Shown: positions 20,773-34,167 of the stretch, piece by piece
Position numbering within the stretch: position 1 is the stretch's first letter
Layout: each line of letters starts with the position of its first letter
NCBI GenBank assembly: GCA_027604185.1
Contig: JADGKB010000046.1
Coordinates: 39,148 to 103,147 of the forward strand
Source of the DNA: Boothiomyces macroporosus
Lineage: Eukaryota; Chytridiomycota; Chytridiomycetes; Rhizophydiales; Terramycetaceae
Direction: 5' to 3'
DNA length: 64,000 nucleotides
Made by a program: the position numbers and the translations under genes
Notes under the pieces: model-generated
What the model saw: the letters and a program-made list of their open reading frames with translations, nothing else
What the model was told of the DNA's origin: nothing
Databases searched by the model: none

Positions 20773-21543
20773 ATGCAATCAGCAGACAACTCGAATCTGT
20801 ACGATCAACCAATTGATCAGAGACCGGCGAAATTAATAAACATCCTGACGCATTTCGCAGAATCCGCATTTGTATCAACGATAAAACTCTCCAATCAACC
20901 AAAGGAATTTATAGCTTATCAACAGAACCACGATTTCCAGTCATTTCTGGCAATATTATTACATGATATATCCCAAGTGAAAACAAAGTACAAATTCAAG
21001 CGAGAATCTATGGTGGATTATTTATTGTCGTTTCTGGTTGTCAACAACAGTACATCTGAAATTGTACAGAGAAAGGAAAAAGAGCTGAGAGAAAAGATAT
21101 TGCAGACACTGGATTCGCTAGAAGGACATATCAATGAATACATGTCTCTGAGATCGACATTTGGCCTGGAAGAAGATCCAGCTGTAGTTGAAAACTGTAA
21201 ACCTGCAACACCAGATTATGTCGCTCAAAGGTCTGTAGTTCCACCTTTAAATCTAACGACGACTGTTGATGCAAAACCGCCAATTCCTCCTCCTCCACCA
21301 CCTCCTACAAGTACAAAAACCAACCAGCCAGTCAAATCAAAGCCAAGATTGCCTAAAAAGATTATCAACAATAACTTTGCCAATGAAATCTGCAATCAAC
21401 GCCAGCATCTTAAACGTGTAGATCGAACTGTTTCTGGAGGGCCAATGGAAAAACATACACTTCCCCAAATAGTTACCTTTACAGACTATGCTTACCTAGA
21501 ACTGCAAAAGAAATTCAGACACAACCGCGATAACGAAGAATAA
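20773..21543 (+). CDS. Poly-proline protein with WH2-like motif
   Basis: 256-residue intronless protein. The N-terminal two thirds is helical and ends in a basic coiled-coil-like stretch (RKEKELREKILQTLDSLEGH). It is followed by a proline run (PPIPPPPPPPTSTK), typical of profilin or SH3 binding, and then FANEICNQRQHLKRVDR, which fits a WH2 actin-monomer motif (L/F..I....LK.V). This order resembles WASP-interacting and verprolin-type actin regulators. The start at 20773 is preferred over an open but ATG-less extension. No close family recognised; the actin role is inference. Confidence 0.6.
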   Translation: MQSADNSNLYDQPIDQRPAKLINILTHFAESAFVSTIKLSNQPKEFIAYQQNHDFQSFLAILLHDISQVKTKYKFKRESMVDYLLSFLVVNNSTSEIVQRKEKELREKILQTLDSLEGHINEYMSLRSTFGLEEDPAVVENCKPATPDYVAQRSVVPPLNLTTTVDAKPPIPPPPPPPTSTKTNQPVKSKPRLPKKIINNNFANEICNQRQHLKRVDRTVSGGPMEKHTLPQIVTFTDYAYLELQKKFRHNRDNEE

Positions 21544-21621
21544 TTCCTTAATATATCCCTATTTTATTAAGTACGTTAAAGATGATGAATAGCAAGCCAG
21601 TAGCTAAACTGGATAGCAGAT

Positions 21622-22381
21622 TCACCTACAATTAATCATTTGTACCATTTCGTTGCTAAAGAGTGGGTATCCAGATATTAGCGTTCCTCCTTTCTTTACA
21701 ATCTTCCTCAGCTTTGAATCATAATACGTTGCTTGCACGGTAGCACCCATCAAACTGTCAATTAAGCTGCCTCCAAAGCCACCAATTGAGCCCAACAAGA
21801 TACATTCGATAATGGTAAATTTGTAGACTGTAAAGAAATGTTGCACTACAAAATAAGCTATTCCTATCAGGAACCCGCCCAACACACTAGCGACTAATCC
21901 GCCAACACTCACACCTCCATTAGTACCTGGTGGCACTACTTTCCCTGTAGTAATTAACCTTGGAGTAGAAGATAAAACAGAACCTAGCTCACTAGCCCAA
22001 GTATCCCCGCAACAACATGCTAGCACTCCTATGCAAAACAAACTGCATTGATGCTGATATCCAAAAAAGAATGAAACGAACGAACAAACAACAATCCAAA
22101 CCGAGTTGCACAGCACTTGAACGTGATCCCTAGACGCAGTAAACTCTTCTTGCTTCAATTTCAATTGCTTATTATAATGCGTGAGTTTGGAAGACGACAA
22201 GTAAAACACAATCAACAAGATTCCATAAGCAGGTTCAAGCGAGAAAATACTAAACCCAACAGCAAAGGCAGCAGCCGCTCCTGACTGAGTCAAACTACAT
22301 TAGCGGCGAATACTTTTTCTTTAATCCATGTACAGCGAGCAAGGTTGACAATAAAAACGCTACTGTTATCCGGCCAAGCAT
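21622..22381 (-). CDS. TMEM19/DUF92 integral membrane protein
   Basis: 246-residue polytopic membrane protein of the TMEM19 (DUF92) family. Recognised from LTQSGAAAAFAVGF, the GDTWASELG block, GTNGGVS.GG and LGSIGGFGGSLIDSLMGATVQ, which are family hallmarks. Plant and bacterial relatives include phytyl-phosphate kinase (VTE6); the fungal and animal role is unclear. One 19-nt intron at 22295-22313 joins the signal-anchor exon (MLGRITVAFLLSTLLAVHGL) to the core. The start codon is 26 bp from that of the divergent PMT gene. Confidence 0.85.
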
Positions 22382-22407
22382 TTTTCTGAAAAGCAAACAA
22401 TCGCGAA
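22382..22407. promoter_or_regulatory. 26-bp divergent intergenic spacer (TMEM19 / PMT)
   Basis: Only 26 bp separate the ATG of TMEM19 (22381, minus) from the ATG of PMT (22408, plus). Core promoters and 5' leaders of both genes must therefore lie within each other's coding sequence or be extremely short. Both start assignments rest on proteins that need the adjacent introns to be read correctly. Confidence 0.6.
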
Positions 22408-24736
22408 ATGGAACTAAAGAAAAAAGAACGATCAAATTCAGTGTCGTTTTTGCCTACTTCGCAAGAGGAAGAACTGTCGCCCTTTACAGAGAAGCAGGTA
22501 TTTTTATATTTACCAGACATTTTACGCTTATACAGTTCATGGGCCACAACAAGTGAATATGCTTGTTGCCCTTGGATTATTGATTGTGGCACTTGTAGTT
22601 CGTTGTTTTATGCTTTCAAACCCACCGGAAATTGTGTTTGACGAGGTTCACTTTGGAGGGTTTGCTTCTAGATATATCAAAGGGGAATTCTTTTTTGATG
22701 TTCACCCACCAGTAATATAGATTAATATTAGCTGGGAAAATTGTTGGTTGCATTTAGCGGTGTTTTTGTTGGATACAATGGTTCATTTTCATTCAAGGAA
22801 ATCGGGATGGATTATACAGAGCATCATGTTCCCTATGTTGCTATGCGGATGTTACCTGCTATCATGGGTGCTCTATTGGCGCCGATTGCTTATGCCACAA
22901 TGAGAAACTTTGGGTATTCTTCACCTGCCGCGATTTTGACTGGTCTTGTTGTTACGTTTGAAAACGCACTTGCGTGTCAGTCAAGGCTAATATTGCTCGA
23001 TTCATACTTGATATTCTTTACCGGATTAACAGCGCTTATGTGGTCAGAATTCTTGCGTTTCAAATACGAGTAGATTCAAGTTAATCTAGGCCATTTTCTG
23101 TAAATTGGTGGAGGACACTTACTTTTGTAGGAATAAGTTTAGGGCTGACGGCAAGTGTAAAGTGGGTAGGGCTATTTACGATTACATTGATTGGCATTGC
23201 TACTATTCATCAACTGTGGACAATTATCACAGATAGCTCCATTCCATTGAAAACATTTTACCGTCACTTTTATGCAAGAGCCATTTCATTGATTATTGTA
23301 CCAATATTGGTGTACATGTTCTTTTTCCAAGTTCATTTCGCTTTGTTAACCAATACTGGACCTGGCAATTCATTCATGGGTCCAGATTTCCAAAGCACAC
23401 TCGTTGGCAGTACTGTAACAAAAGAGTCTTTTAAAGATATTGCCTATGGATCCAAGATTGTTATTCGCCATGAAGACTCCAAAGGGGGCTATTTGCACTC
23501 TCATACTGCAGCTTATCCAGGAGGATCCAAGCAACAGCAAATCACTTGCTATCCACACAGAGACCCAAACAGTTACTTTTTAGTTGAATATCCTGTTGTC
23601 TATGAAAACAACACCTCAGTTCGTCAACCAATTGAAGGATTCAAAAAGATAAAGAACCATGACAGAATCAGACTTCGACATATCGAAACCCAAAGAAATC
23701 TTCATTCGCACAACGTCAGGTACACTTGTATTAATCTAAAGACCTGTTTTCAACGATGACAAAGATGTCAACGAAGTTTCTTGCTATGGATCAGATGCGG
23801 TTATTGGAGATGCAAATGATACTTGGGAAATCATCACCGATGATGATAGCGAAGAAATTGAAGCAATGAATTCCAAGATTAAATTGAGACATGTAAACAC
23901 AGGTTGCTTTTTATCCTCCAGGACAAAAAAACTCCCTGAATGGGGTAAACATATTTTAACCAAGCTTTCGGCCAACAAGAAGTGACTTGCTCTTCAAAAA
24001 CTATTCATGATTTAACTATTTGGAGAATTGAGTATTCTGAACATCCAGAGCAACCAGAAGGTTCAGCAAAGACAAGATACAAGCCACCAAGCTTCCTTCG
24101 CAACTTTATTGAATTGCACAAAGCCATGTGGAACTCTAATAAGGGCTTGACAAGCTCTCATCCATACGAATCTCGTCCATGTAACCTAGCACTTAACAAT
24201 AGTGGATTGGCCATTCATGAATAGAGGTATTAGTTTCTGGAGAGCCAAGCCGGATGAATATGGCATTTACCTCATTGGAAACCCAGTTTCTTGGTGGTCT
24301 GGTACTGTTGCTGTATTCCTGTATGGGTTATATGAACTAGTCAAGCTTTTACTTGAAAAACGCCAAAACATGATTCAAACAAGCAGCTATTTCAAAGATA
24401 TGATGTCTGGATTGTGGTTCTTTGCAGTTGGTTGGTTCATCCACTTGTTCCCATTCATTTTGATGAAAAGACAGGTAAGTTTAGTTAATGTAGTTATTTT
24501 TACATCATTATTTGCCGTCGCTCTATTTTTCATTGTTGGCACTGGGAGCGATGTTTGACATTGCTACCTTTAAATTAAAGAAAGGCCAGTGGGCTGTAGC
24601 AGCAGTGTTTTTGCTCATTGTCGTTCGAACTTATATCCAATTCGCCCCACTCACATATGGGTACAAACAAAGTCATGCTGCATGCAAAAGTCTAAAGTGG
24701 AGAAGTAAATGGGATTTCTGGTGTGGATCGGAATAA
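22408..24736 (+). CDS. PMT: Protein O-mannosyltransferase (PMT family, GT39)
   Basis: 728-residue ER enzyme moving mannose from dolichyl-phosphate-mannose to Ser/Thr of secretory proteins. Eight exons. Order: short cytosolic N-terminus, first membrane helix, catalytic loop IVFDEVHFGGF with the acidic DE pair, HPPLGKL, several helices, a MIR domain (YGSKIVIRHEDSKGGYLHSH and two related blocks), then C-terminal helices including WWSGT and HHYLPSLYFS. Introns: 22498-22516, 22712-22731, 23070-23089, 23720-23741, 23945-23964, 24181-24202, 24475-24493 (19-22 nt). The subfamily (PMT1, 2 or 4) is not assigned. It is the most intron-rich gene here. Confidence 0.95.
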
Positions 24737-24827
24737 AGTAATTTAAAAATTATAAAGACAGCAAGGTTTATTGTTTAAGATATAGAAGAGGTTAGAAGAT
24801 ATAAGATAGAAGAAGGACTGCTGAGAA

Positions 24828-26558
24828 TTATTGTTGGCCAAAGCTAAATCCACCTTGTGGGACATTCATTTGTGTTGGGAAACTGAAGTTGCCGGAAGCG
24901 TCAACTTCTGGTGCAATACCAGTGTCATCAGCGTCCTCATCATTAAAGTACTTGTCAATGATGTTGTAGGCTTTTTGGTAAATGGCGCTGTTTGCATGAA
25001 GTTGCAAGTTGTGAATCTTTTCCATACCTCCACATTCTTCAATCAAATCAGCCATCATATTTTCATTGTTTGTGATTTGTCTGTCTAGTTCACCAACTTT
25101 CAAGATATTTTCCAAGGCATCAAGGGCAACCTGGGTAATTTTGTTGTCTCCCATAATCAAAAGATCACAGAATGGCTTGATGCATCCTTCATTGACAAGA
25201 TATCTAATTTGCTCAGGTCTAGAGAGTGCGCCAGATGTTGCGTTAGAAAGAGCCCAGCATGCTTCTTTTTTGGTCTTGAAGTCACCGCTAGTCAAAGCAC
25301 CAATCAAAAGAGGAACCAAGTTGGCGTCAATGACTGCTTGGATTTGAGCAGCATTTCCGGCTGTGATGTTAGATACAGTCCAGCAAGCTTCTTTGCGAAT
25401 AGTATCTTTTGGACTTGTTAAGAGGGAGGATAAAGCACCTAGAACATTGCACCCAATTACAACTTGGGTTTGTTGATCGTCACCAGTTACAATGTTACCG
25501 ACTGAACGCAAAGCAGGAGTTTGGACAGCAAATGAAGGGTGCCTTTGGTTAATTATTATTTACATTAAAAGTTCTACCAAACGGCGACAGACGCCAGACT
25601 CGATTACGGCTTGGATTTTTTCGTTTGGACCATCAGAGAGGTATGAAATTGCCCAGCAGGCATCGGTCAAAATTTCTTCATCACTATCCCTAAGTAGCTT
25701 GGCAAGGATAGGAAGACATTGAGAAACAATGTTCCAGTCAGGTTGAGGAGTCTTTCCTCTGCAAAAGTTTGATAGAGTCCAAGTAGCATTGCGGAGCATA
25801 GAAGTTTTGTTGCTTCTATCGTTCAAAATATCCAAGAGTGGACGCATTGCACCTTCTTGAAGAACAACATCTCTGCATACTGGGCTATCACCAGCAATGT
25901 TACCCAAAGCCCAAACAGCCTGAATTAAAAGGAAAGTACCTGTTCTTTTACATCTGCGGTTGGAGATCTTAGCAATTGTACAAAGTATGGGACAGCGCCG
26001 GCTTGAATGACAACTTGGGTTTGATCAGAGTTTCCAGAGGCAATGTTGGTTAATGCCCAGGCAGCTTCAAACTGATTGTTAGCATTTTTTTACTTGAAGC
26101 ATGGAATGGCTTGAAGATAAAAATTCAACGAATTTTGGAATAACACCACAATTGATTACTTGGGCAATAGGTGGGCTTCGTTCTACAGTTAGCAAACTAT
26201 TACCTTTTGACAAGATTTTTCTAAATTTAGAAGTAGCTTGAAGTTGCATTTCAGGATCATTGCTCATTACACCGGCAATCATTTCTGGAAGCTGCTCCAT
26301 AAACAACCCCTAAGTTTAAGATCGGTATCGCCTTACATTATTTGCACCTGAAGGAAGCTGAATATCTTCGTCGTCGTCTTCAGAGTCGTCGTTCATTACT
26401 GGAATCATATTTCTTCTCTTGGCCAGTGATTCTTCCTTTTTCTGCTTTCTGATTTCCACAGTGACTTCTTCTCTTCTTCTGCGGATTTCATCAGTCTTCA
26501 TGGCTCCTCTGTTTTTAAAGCCTTGCATTCTAGCTTCGAATTGACCACCGTTTTGCAT
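24828..26558 (-). CDS. SRP1: Importin alpha (karyopherin alpha)
   Basis: 546-residue nuclear import adaptor. N-terminal importin-beta-binding domain ([18 protein letters not shown]), acidic linker, then about ten armadillo repeats with the NLS-binding pattern W...N (for example [47 protein letters not shown]), ending in a glycine-rich tail. Introns 26310-26336 (27 nt, the longest found), 26072-26093, 25920-25939 and 25543-25563. Normal length for the family. Convergent with PMT, 91 bp between stops. Confidence 0.95.
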
Positions 26559-27021
26559 TTTGTGATTGTTGAAAAAAAATAGAGCGAATGTCCAGAAGTG
26601 AAAGATTATGATTGGTCACAAAAATCGACGATACGAAAACAGAAATCTTATTGGATATGCAATGCGAGGGCAGCGACGTTTATCCGAGTGCGATCGAAAA
26701 GGATACGGAGTGAAACAAACTTACTGGTGATTCATCTGTGCTAGCAGATTCGTCTCTCTTTACATTTGCAAGAAACTGATCCCTGTGAATGCATTTCGTA
26801 TATATAGTGGGTTACCTCATTACAGCAATCAAGTTCTTGTAGTCATACCTTGCTGTCAGTGCTCATATTTTTGTTTCACAGCTTGTTGGAAATACCTACT
26901 TTATAAACCGCTTTTATATTCCTCCGAATCGCTCTTATTAGAAAAGCTTTCCACATGGTACAAATAGTTATTAAACAAGAGATTATTGCATAAATCAAAC
27001 AAACGACACGTAAAAAGTTAA
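26559..27021. other. Intergenic/divergent promoter region
   Basis: About 460 bp between the divergent importin alpha gene and the gene at 27022. No coding exon is supported on either strand; small open frames lack paralogues or motifs. Confidence 0.4.
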
Positions 27022-28711
27022 ATGTCTTTCGAGCAAGCCGTGACTCCAGTCGCAACATTGGAAAAAAATAACCCACAGATATATGACTCTTCTGTAACCC
27101 TTCGTCAGTCGGTAGCGCAAAGTACTGCAGAGATTCATACTACACCAGAATTCACTCCCGAACAAAAAACCGATTTGATGAATTCTTTGATGACTATGAA
27201 TTTTGAAAACGTTGACATATTACTATCTAGTAGTGAGCCAATCGAACACTGCTCAAGTTTCACTGACCATGAAGCTACAGTTACAGAGTTATATGCGAAA
27301 ATACTGAATAGTTTAATGGACGCGTACAACGAATCAGATCATATTGCAAGGCATCATCTTAGAACGATAGTCTATGGATGCTTTATGTTTGCAGTCAATA
27401 GAGGAATTAAATTTTTACCTCATCAGCACACAGACTTGGTAAAATTCATGGCTGCTGTATCAGAAGAAAAGGCACTAGCAATTTTGAAGGCGTATCCTGA
27501 AGAATCATGGTCCCAACAATGCCATGCTATTGCTTATCATTTGGAATGGAAAATGGGTAAATCCATGTTAATTTAGCATCTTTAGAAACCTTTGATGCTG
27601 AAAGGGCAATCAACCAAGCTCTAAAAGAAATCCCTGAAGCTGATGTTGCTATTGAACAAGCATTAGAAAATACTGAAAGGCCACCTGCGTTGAATAGAAG
27701 AAAGAGCTTGTTGGATGTGATTGATTCTGAAGAGCAATCACAAGTGCAACAAAAAATAAGAGAAAAGCATTGGCTCACTTTAAGAGTAAAGTTTGAATTC
27801 GCCTGGCAAGAATTGATTGAAGTCCCTGCTGGAGGGTACTCGAGAGGCCCGGAACTAAACTACACTTTACAGAGGAAAGCAGTTTCTTTGATCAAATCCA
27901 TCGTCATTCTTGCAAATCATTTCAAGCAGTATGAATATGCTTGGTACTGGCCAGAAAGAGCGAATTTGGTCTTTGACTGGTCATTGATTTACAACCTGAT
28001 TAAGACTTGCAGATTGGCATTCAAGGAAGAGGCCAGTCCTGTTTGGATTGCTAGGGGATGGGTATTGTACAAGCAAGTTCTAGAAAACATGAAGTTGAGC
28101 AAAAAAGGAATGCAAACTTATGTCTCTTTCATGGAGGAAGTAATCATTTGAATAACCATAGTTCTTGACTTTTGTTAGAGAAACCGAAAACAATGGTGAC
28201 GCGCTAGTAACATATGTTCGGTTATTTAAAGATATGCTGTCTAATTGCTCTCCTCAGCATTTCCCAATCCCAGACTCTATCTTATCACATTTGGTCGAGT
28301 TGTGTTGGGACTGCAGGGATGAAAGCAAAGAAAAGTGGAATGAGGCTTTCGACAAGGTAACCTCACCTAAGTTAGGCAATGGGAGTATTTTTACTATTCA
28401 AATATTACCAGACTCGTCCAAACTGTGCATTCAAGGATGTTGAATACTTTACTCCAGAGACATTTATCCTACTGTTGAAATTCTGCACCTACACCGGGAA
28501 TATAGAAGAGTTCAATATGCTCAATCAAGACGTGCTCTCAAAGAACAGCGACGTTGACTTTGTTAATAAGGTCAAGATTGGCTACGCAACTTTTGTCAGT
28601 GACAGAAAGAACCGGGGATCAATAGCCACATCAAAAGCTGCGCGTCCTCAGCCAAAGCTTGATTTGGAATCAATCAACAGACTGCGAAATACGTTAATCC
28701 AATACTTTTAA
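27022..28711 (+). CDS. Unknown helical protein, four exons
   Basis: 542-residue protein, all-helical in appearance, with no signal peptide or membrane segment. Exons joined over introns 27557-27576, 28140-28161 and 28357-28375 (20, 22, 19 nt), each restoring an open, compositionally uniform protein. Stretches such as YEYAWYWPERANLVFDWSLI and FTPETFILLLKFCTYTGNIE, with repeated ~35-residue helical pairs near the C-terminus, suggest a TPR/PPR-like solenoid, but no repeat register could be proven by eye. I do not recognise the family. Confidence 0.75.
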
Positions 28712-28787
28712 AATAAATGGTTTTGTCCACTTTAAATTCAACGCCACACATGACCATATGTTGAACGAGTACTGAAAAAGTTTACTC

Positions 28788-30996
<2,209 letters not shown>

Positions 30997-31340
30997 AAAT
31001 GGCTATTTGTACAACCAAAATAAATACAGTAAATACGCTTGTTCCATTGTTTGTGAAAAAGCAATTTTGAGATATTTCAAAGAGAAACAAGAAAATCAAT
31101 GACTTGCGGCTAGTACTATTCTGTATCCATGCCGCTGTGTGACGGAAAGCTTATTTCTGTCCGCTCGTCAATTTTGAGCATGAGAATCGCCGCCTTTGCA
31201 GACAAATAGATCACCAATGAGCGCAAACCGTACATTTGAATTCAGGCACTGTTATGGTATACCATATTAGAATTGTCAATGTCAAGTTGCATTTTAGCTT
31301 TTTTTCTCGACATAGTTTTCCGAATCACAAATAACAGGCA
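30997..31340. other. Spacer between tandem PAK genes
   Basis: About 340 bp containing the end of PAK1 transcription and the PAK2 promoter. No open frame or structured element stands out. Confidence 0.4.
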
Positions 31341-33185
31341 ATGTCGGAGAAGTCAGTCCAGTCTCAGCAGACGATAATAGAGAAGAAACCGTCGCTCAAT
31401 AGGCCAAATAGCCAAAAGCACAAAAAGGGGATTATTAATACATTGGTATCTGGAGTACATGGTAGCTACTGCTAACGAAAGGAATGTTTGTCGCCGAAGA
31501 GCAGTCCCCTCCAAAGGTCAACAGAGCTGCAATATCTACACCGTATAATCCTGTTCACGTTACACATGTCGGCTATGATGTAAATGCGGGAGAGTTTACG
31601 GTACATACAATTTGAACATAGGGATTACCAGATCACTGGACCAAAATGATCAACGAATCAGGAATTTCAAAGCAGGATCAAGCGAAAAATCCGCAGGCGC
31701 TGATAGATGTAATTGGCTTTATTTCTGAAAACAACATTGCTAGCGAAGAAGAAAAGGCTTTTGCAAAGTTTAGTTCTGCAGTGGAGAATCCAACCCCAGC
31801 TTCTTCAATAATGGGAGCGCCAGAATTGGAAAAGGATAGCCCTGTAAGCCCTCTCCCGAAACTACCAAAAGATCTAGTCGTTGAAAAGGCAGTAGAGATT
31901 GTCAAAGTCCAATCTAAGCCAACTGAAATTAAGAGCCCTACTATAAACACAGCCACTCCTATTCTATCTCCTTTGATCATCCCACCAGCTTCGCAAAGCC
32001 CGCTCCCTCCAAAACCAAAACCACCGATAGTACCTGCACGACCAGCACACACGTTGGGAATTGCATCCACAGATGTCAGGCCACCTGCAGTCGGACCCAA
32101 ACCGTCCACTCCAGTTTCTCCAAGTCCTCTTGCAGCACAAAGGAGCGAAGCTGAGCAACCAACAACTCCTAAACCACCTCCAAAACCAGTGATTAAAAAA
32201 ACACCTTCGGGCTCTGAAATTGCTAGTCAAGTTAAGCGTAGACCAAAAGCTGGTGGAGACTCTGCAGAAGATGTAATGTCTAGATTGAAAGCTCTTTGTA
32301 ACCCGCAAGACCCAAAGAGGTTGTATTCCAATTTAAAGAAAATTGGGCAAGGGTATATTACTACTAATTTAGTGCATCTGGTGGAGTCTTTATTGCAAAA
32401 CAGAACGACACGGGCAATTCAGTTGCTATCAAACAAATGAATCTCAATGAGCAGCCAAAGAAGGAATTGATTGTGAATGAAATATTGGTGATGAATTCGG
32501 CCAAAAACAAAAACATTGTGAATTTTATAGACAGTTTTCTTGTTCAAGGTGATTTGTGGGTTGTGATGGAATACATGGAAGGCGGTTCGCTAACAGATAC
32601 TATTCAGATCAACTACATGACAGAAGAACAAATTGCAGTTGTATGTCGTGAAGTTTTGGAAGGCTTGGCGCATTTGCATTCAAAAGGGATTATACATAGA
32701 GATATAAAATCAGATAATATACTTTTAGGAATGGATGGGCAAATCAAGATCAGTAAATGTACCTAATATTAGCGGACTTTGGCTTTTGCGCAACCATAGC
32801 CGACGGGCAAGCAAAGCGAAATACAATGGTGGGGACTCCGTATTGGATGGCTCCTGAAGTAGTTACCAGAAAAGAATACGGGCCAAAAATTGACGTGTGG
32901 TCTTTGGGCATTATGTCAATCGAAATGCTTGAAGGAGAGCCGCCTTATCTGAATGAAAATCCAATTCGTGCATTATACCTCATAGCTACTAACGGCACCC
33001 CTTCACTTCAAGATCCAGACAGTGCCAGTGAGAATTTTAAAGACTTTTTACAGTGCGCACTAAAAGTCCAGGTTTCGGAAAGATACTCTACAGAAGAATT
33101 ACTCGTTCATCCATTCATTTTGAATTCGAAACCAATCAAAACGCTCATTCCATTAATACAGTCAACTAAATCCGCAAAACAGTAA
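31341..33185 (+). CDS. p21-activated kinase (PAK/Ste20), copy 2
   Basis: 587-residue PAK. It lacks the long Pro-rich N-terminus of copy 1; the CRIB ([20 protein letters not shown]) begins near residue 60, followed by a Pro-rich linker and a kinase domain with [27 protein letters not shown] and PYWMAPE. Introns 31462-31481, 31601-31621, 32353-32372, 32753-32772 (20, 21, 20, 20 nt), all at positions shared with copy 1. The two proteins agree closely in CRIB and kinase regions, so this is a tandem duplication. Stop is 16 bp from the convergent SDR stop. Confidence 0.92.
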
Positions 33186-33201
33186 TCGTAATATATTTTT
33201 A

Positions 33202-34104
33202 CTATAATTCTGTTTCTAAATTGTCTGCATAGTCAAATATTTTAGATCCCAACTCCTTTCCTCCTTCTACAATAAACTTGTTTGGTTTCATTAATGAACC
33301 GGATGGTGAGACTAGCCCACCATTATTTTCACTCTTTCCAAATTCATCGCTCGTTAGGATATATGTGATCAGTTCTCCCACATTCTTTGGATCTTGGGCG
33401 ACAATCCAGCCAAACATGCCTTGAAGATAAGTCAGCACTTGTGGAAACCCTTGATTAGCCAATCCATTTGTATTAACAATACCAGGAAACAGGTGGTAGT
33501 TAAGCACCTTTGGATATCTACTTGCAAATTCCCTGGTGGTGATATCTGTCATAGTAGCGTGTTGCGACGCTGCACGTATAAAGAATGGAACATAGCTCTC
33601 TTTTTCCAACTGCAAATCATCTGCATCGATCGCAGTACCATTCCCAGCTCCCAAGCAGTTAACAACCCGACCATTTCCTTTTTCAAGGATATCAATGAGG
33701 TTTTTGATTAATGAGAAGCGGGATAAATAATTCATTGCAAAGGTGAGTTCAAGGCTTTCGCTAGTTACCCTCCGAGGGCCAAAGTTTAGCCCGCCAGCGC
33801 ATAGGACCATTCCATCCAATTTTGCGTTTCTATTTTTGAAATCTTGACAGAATTGTTTGACTTTGGAAATACTGGTTACATCCAAGCTGTAAAATTGAAA
33901 GGATTGGGTAGATGCGCTTTTGGATTGTAGTTCACTTACCACTTGGTTTCCACGATCTTTGTTTCTTCCTACCACACTTACGGATGCACCCAAAGATCCA
34001 AGCGAAATCGCAGTCGCTTTGCCGATTCCTTGCGTTCCACCAACTACGAGGTAATGCTTGCCATTTAGAGATAATTTGTGATTCAAAGCTGCGAATTTGC
34101 TCAT
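33202..34104 (-). CDS. SDR-family protein lacking the catalytic YxxxK
   Basis: 300-residue short-chain dehydrogenase-fold protein. The cofactor-binding GGTQGIGKA motif, DVTS and an NAG-like LCAGG strand are present. Where the YxxSK catalytic pair is expected the sequence reads RAASQ, so Tyr and Lys are replaced and the usual acid/base chemistry should be absent. It may be a pseudoenzyme or use a different mechanism. No intron; the stop lies 16 bp from the PAK2 stop. Confidence 0.8.
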   Translation of the reverse strand: MSKFAALNHKLSLNGKHYLVVGGTQGIGKATAISLGSLGASVSVVGRNKDRGNQVVSELQSKSASTQSFQFYSLDVTSISKVKQFCQDFKNRNAKLDGMVLCAGGLNFGPRRVTSESLELTFAMNYLSRFSLIKNLIDILEKGNGRVVNCLGAGNGTAIDADDLQLEKESYVPFFIRAASQHATMTDITTREFASRYPKVLNYHLFPGIVNTNGLANQGFPQVLTYLQGMFGWIVAQDPKNVGELITYILTSDEFGKSENNGGLVSPSGSLMKPNKFIVEGGKELGSKIFDYADNLETEL

Positions 34105-34167
34105 AAGAAATGGTTAAAGTTGTATTCTTCCGCATTTCAATGCAAAAGGTCTCAGCTCGGAAAATAA

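Noticed and set aside
22498..22535. 38-nt first intron in PMT
   Set aside because: It leads to a stop; the 19-nt intron ending at 22516 keeps the frame.
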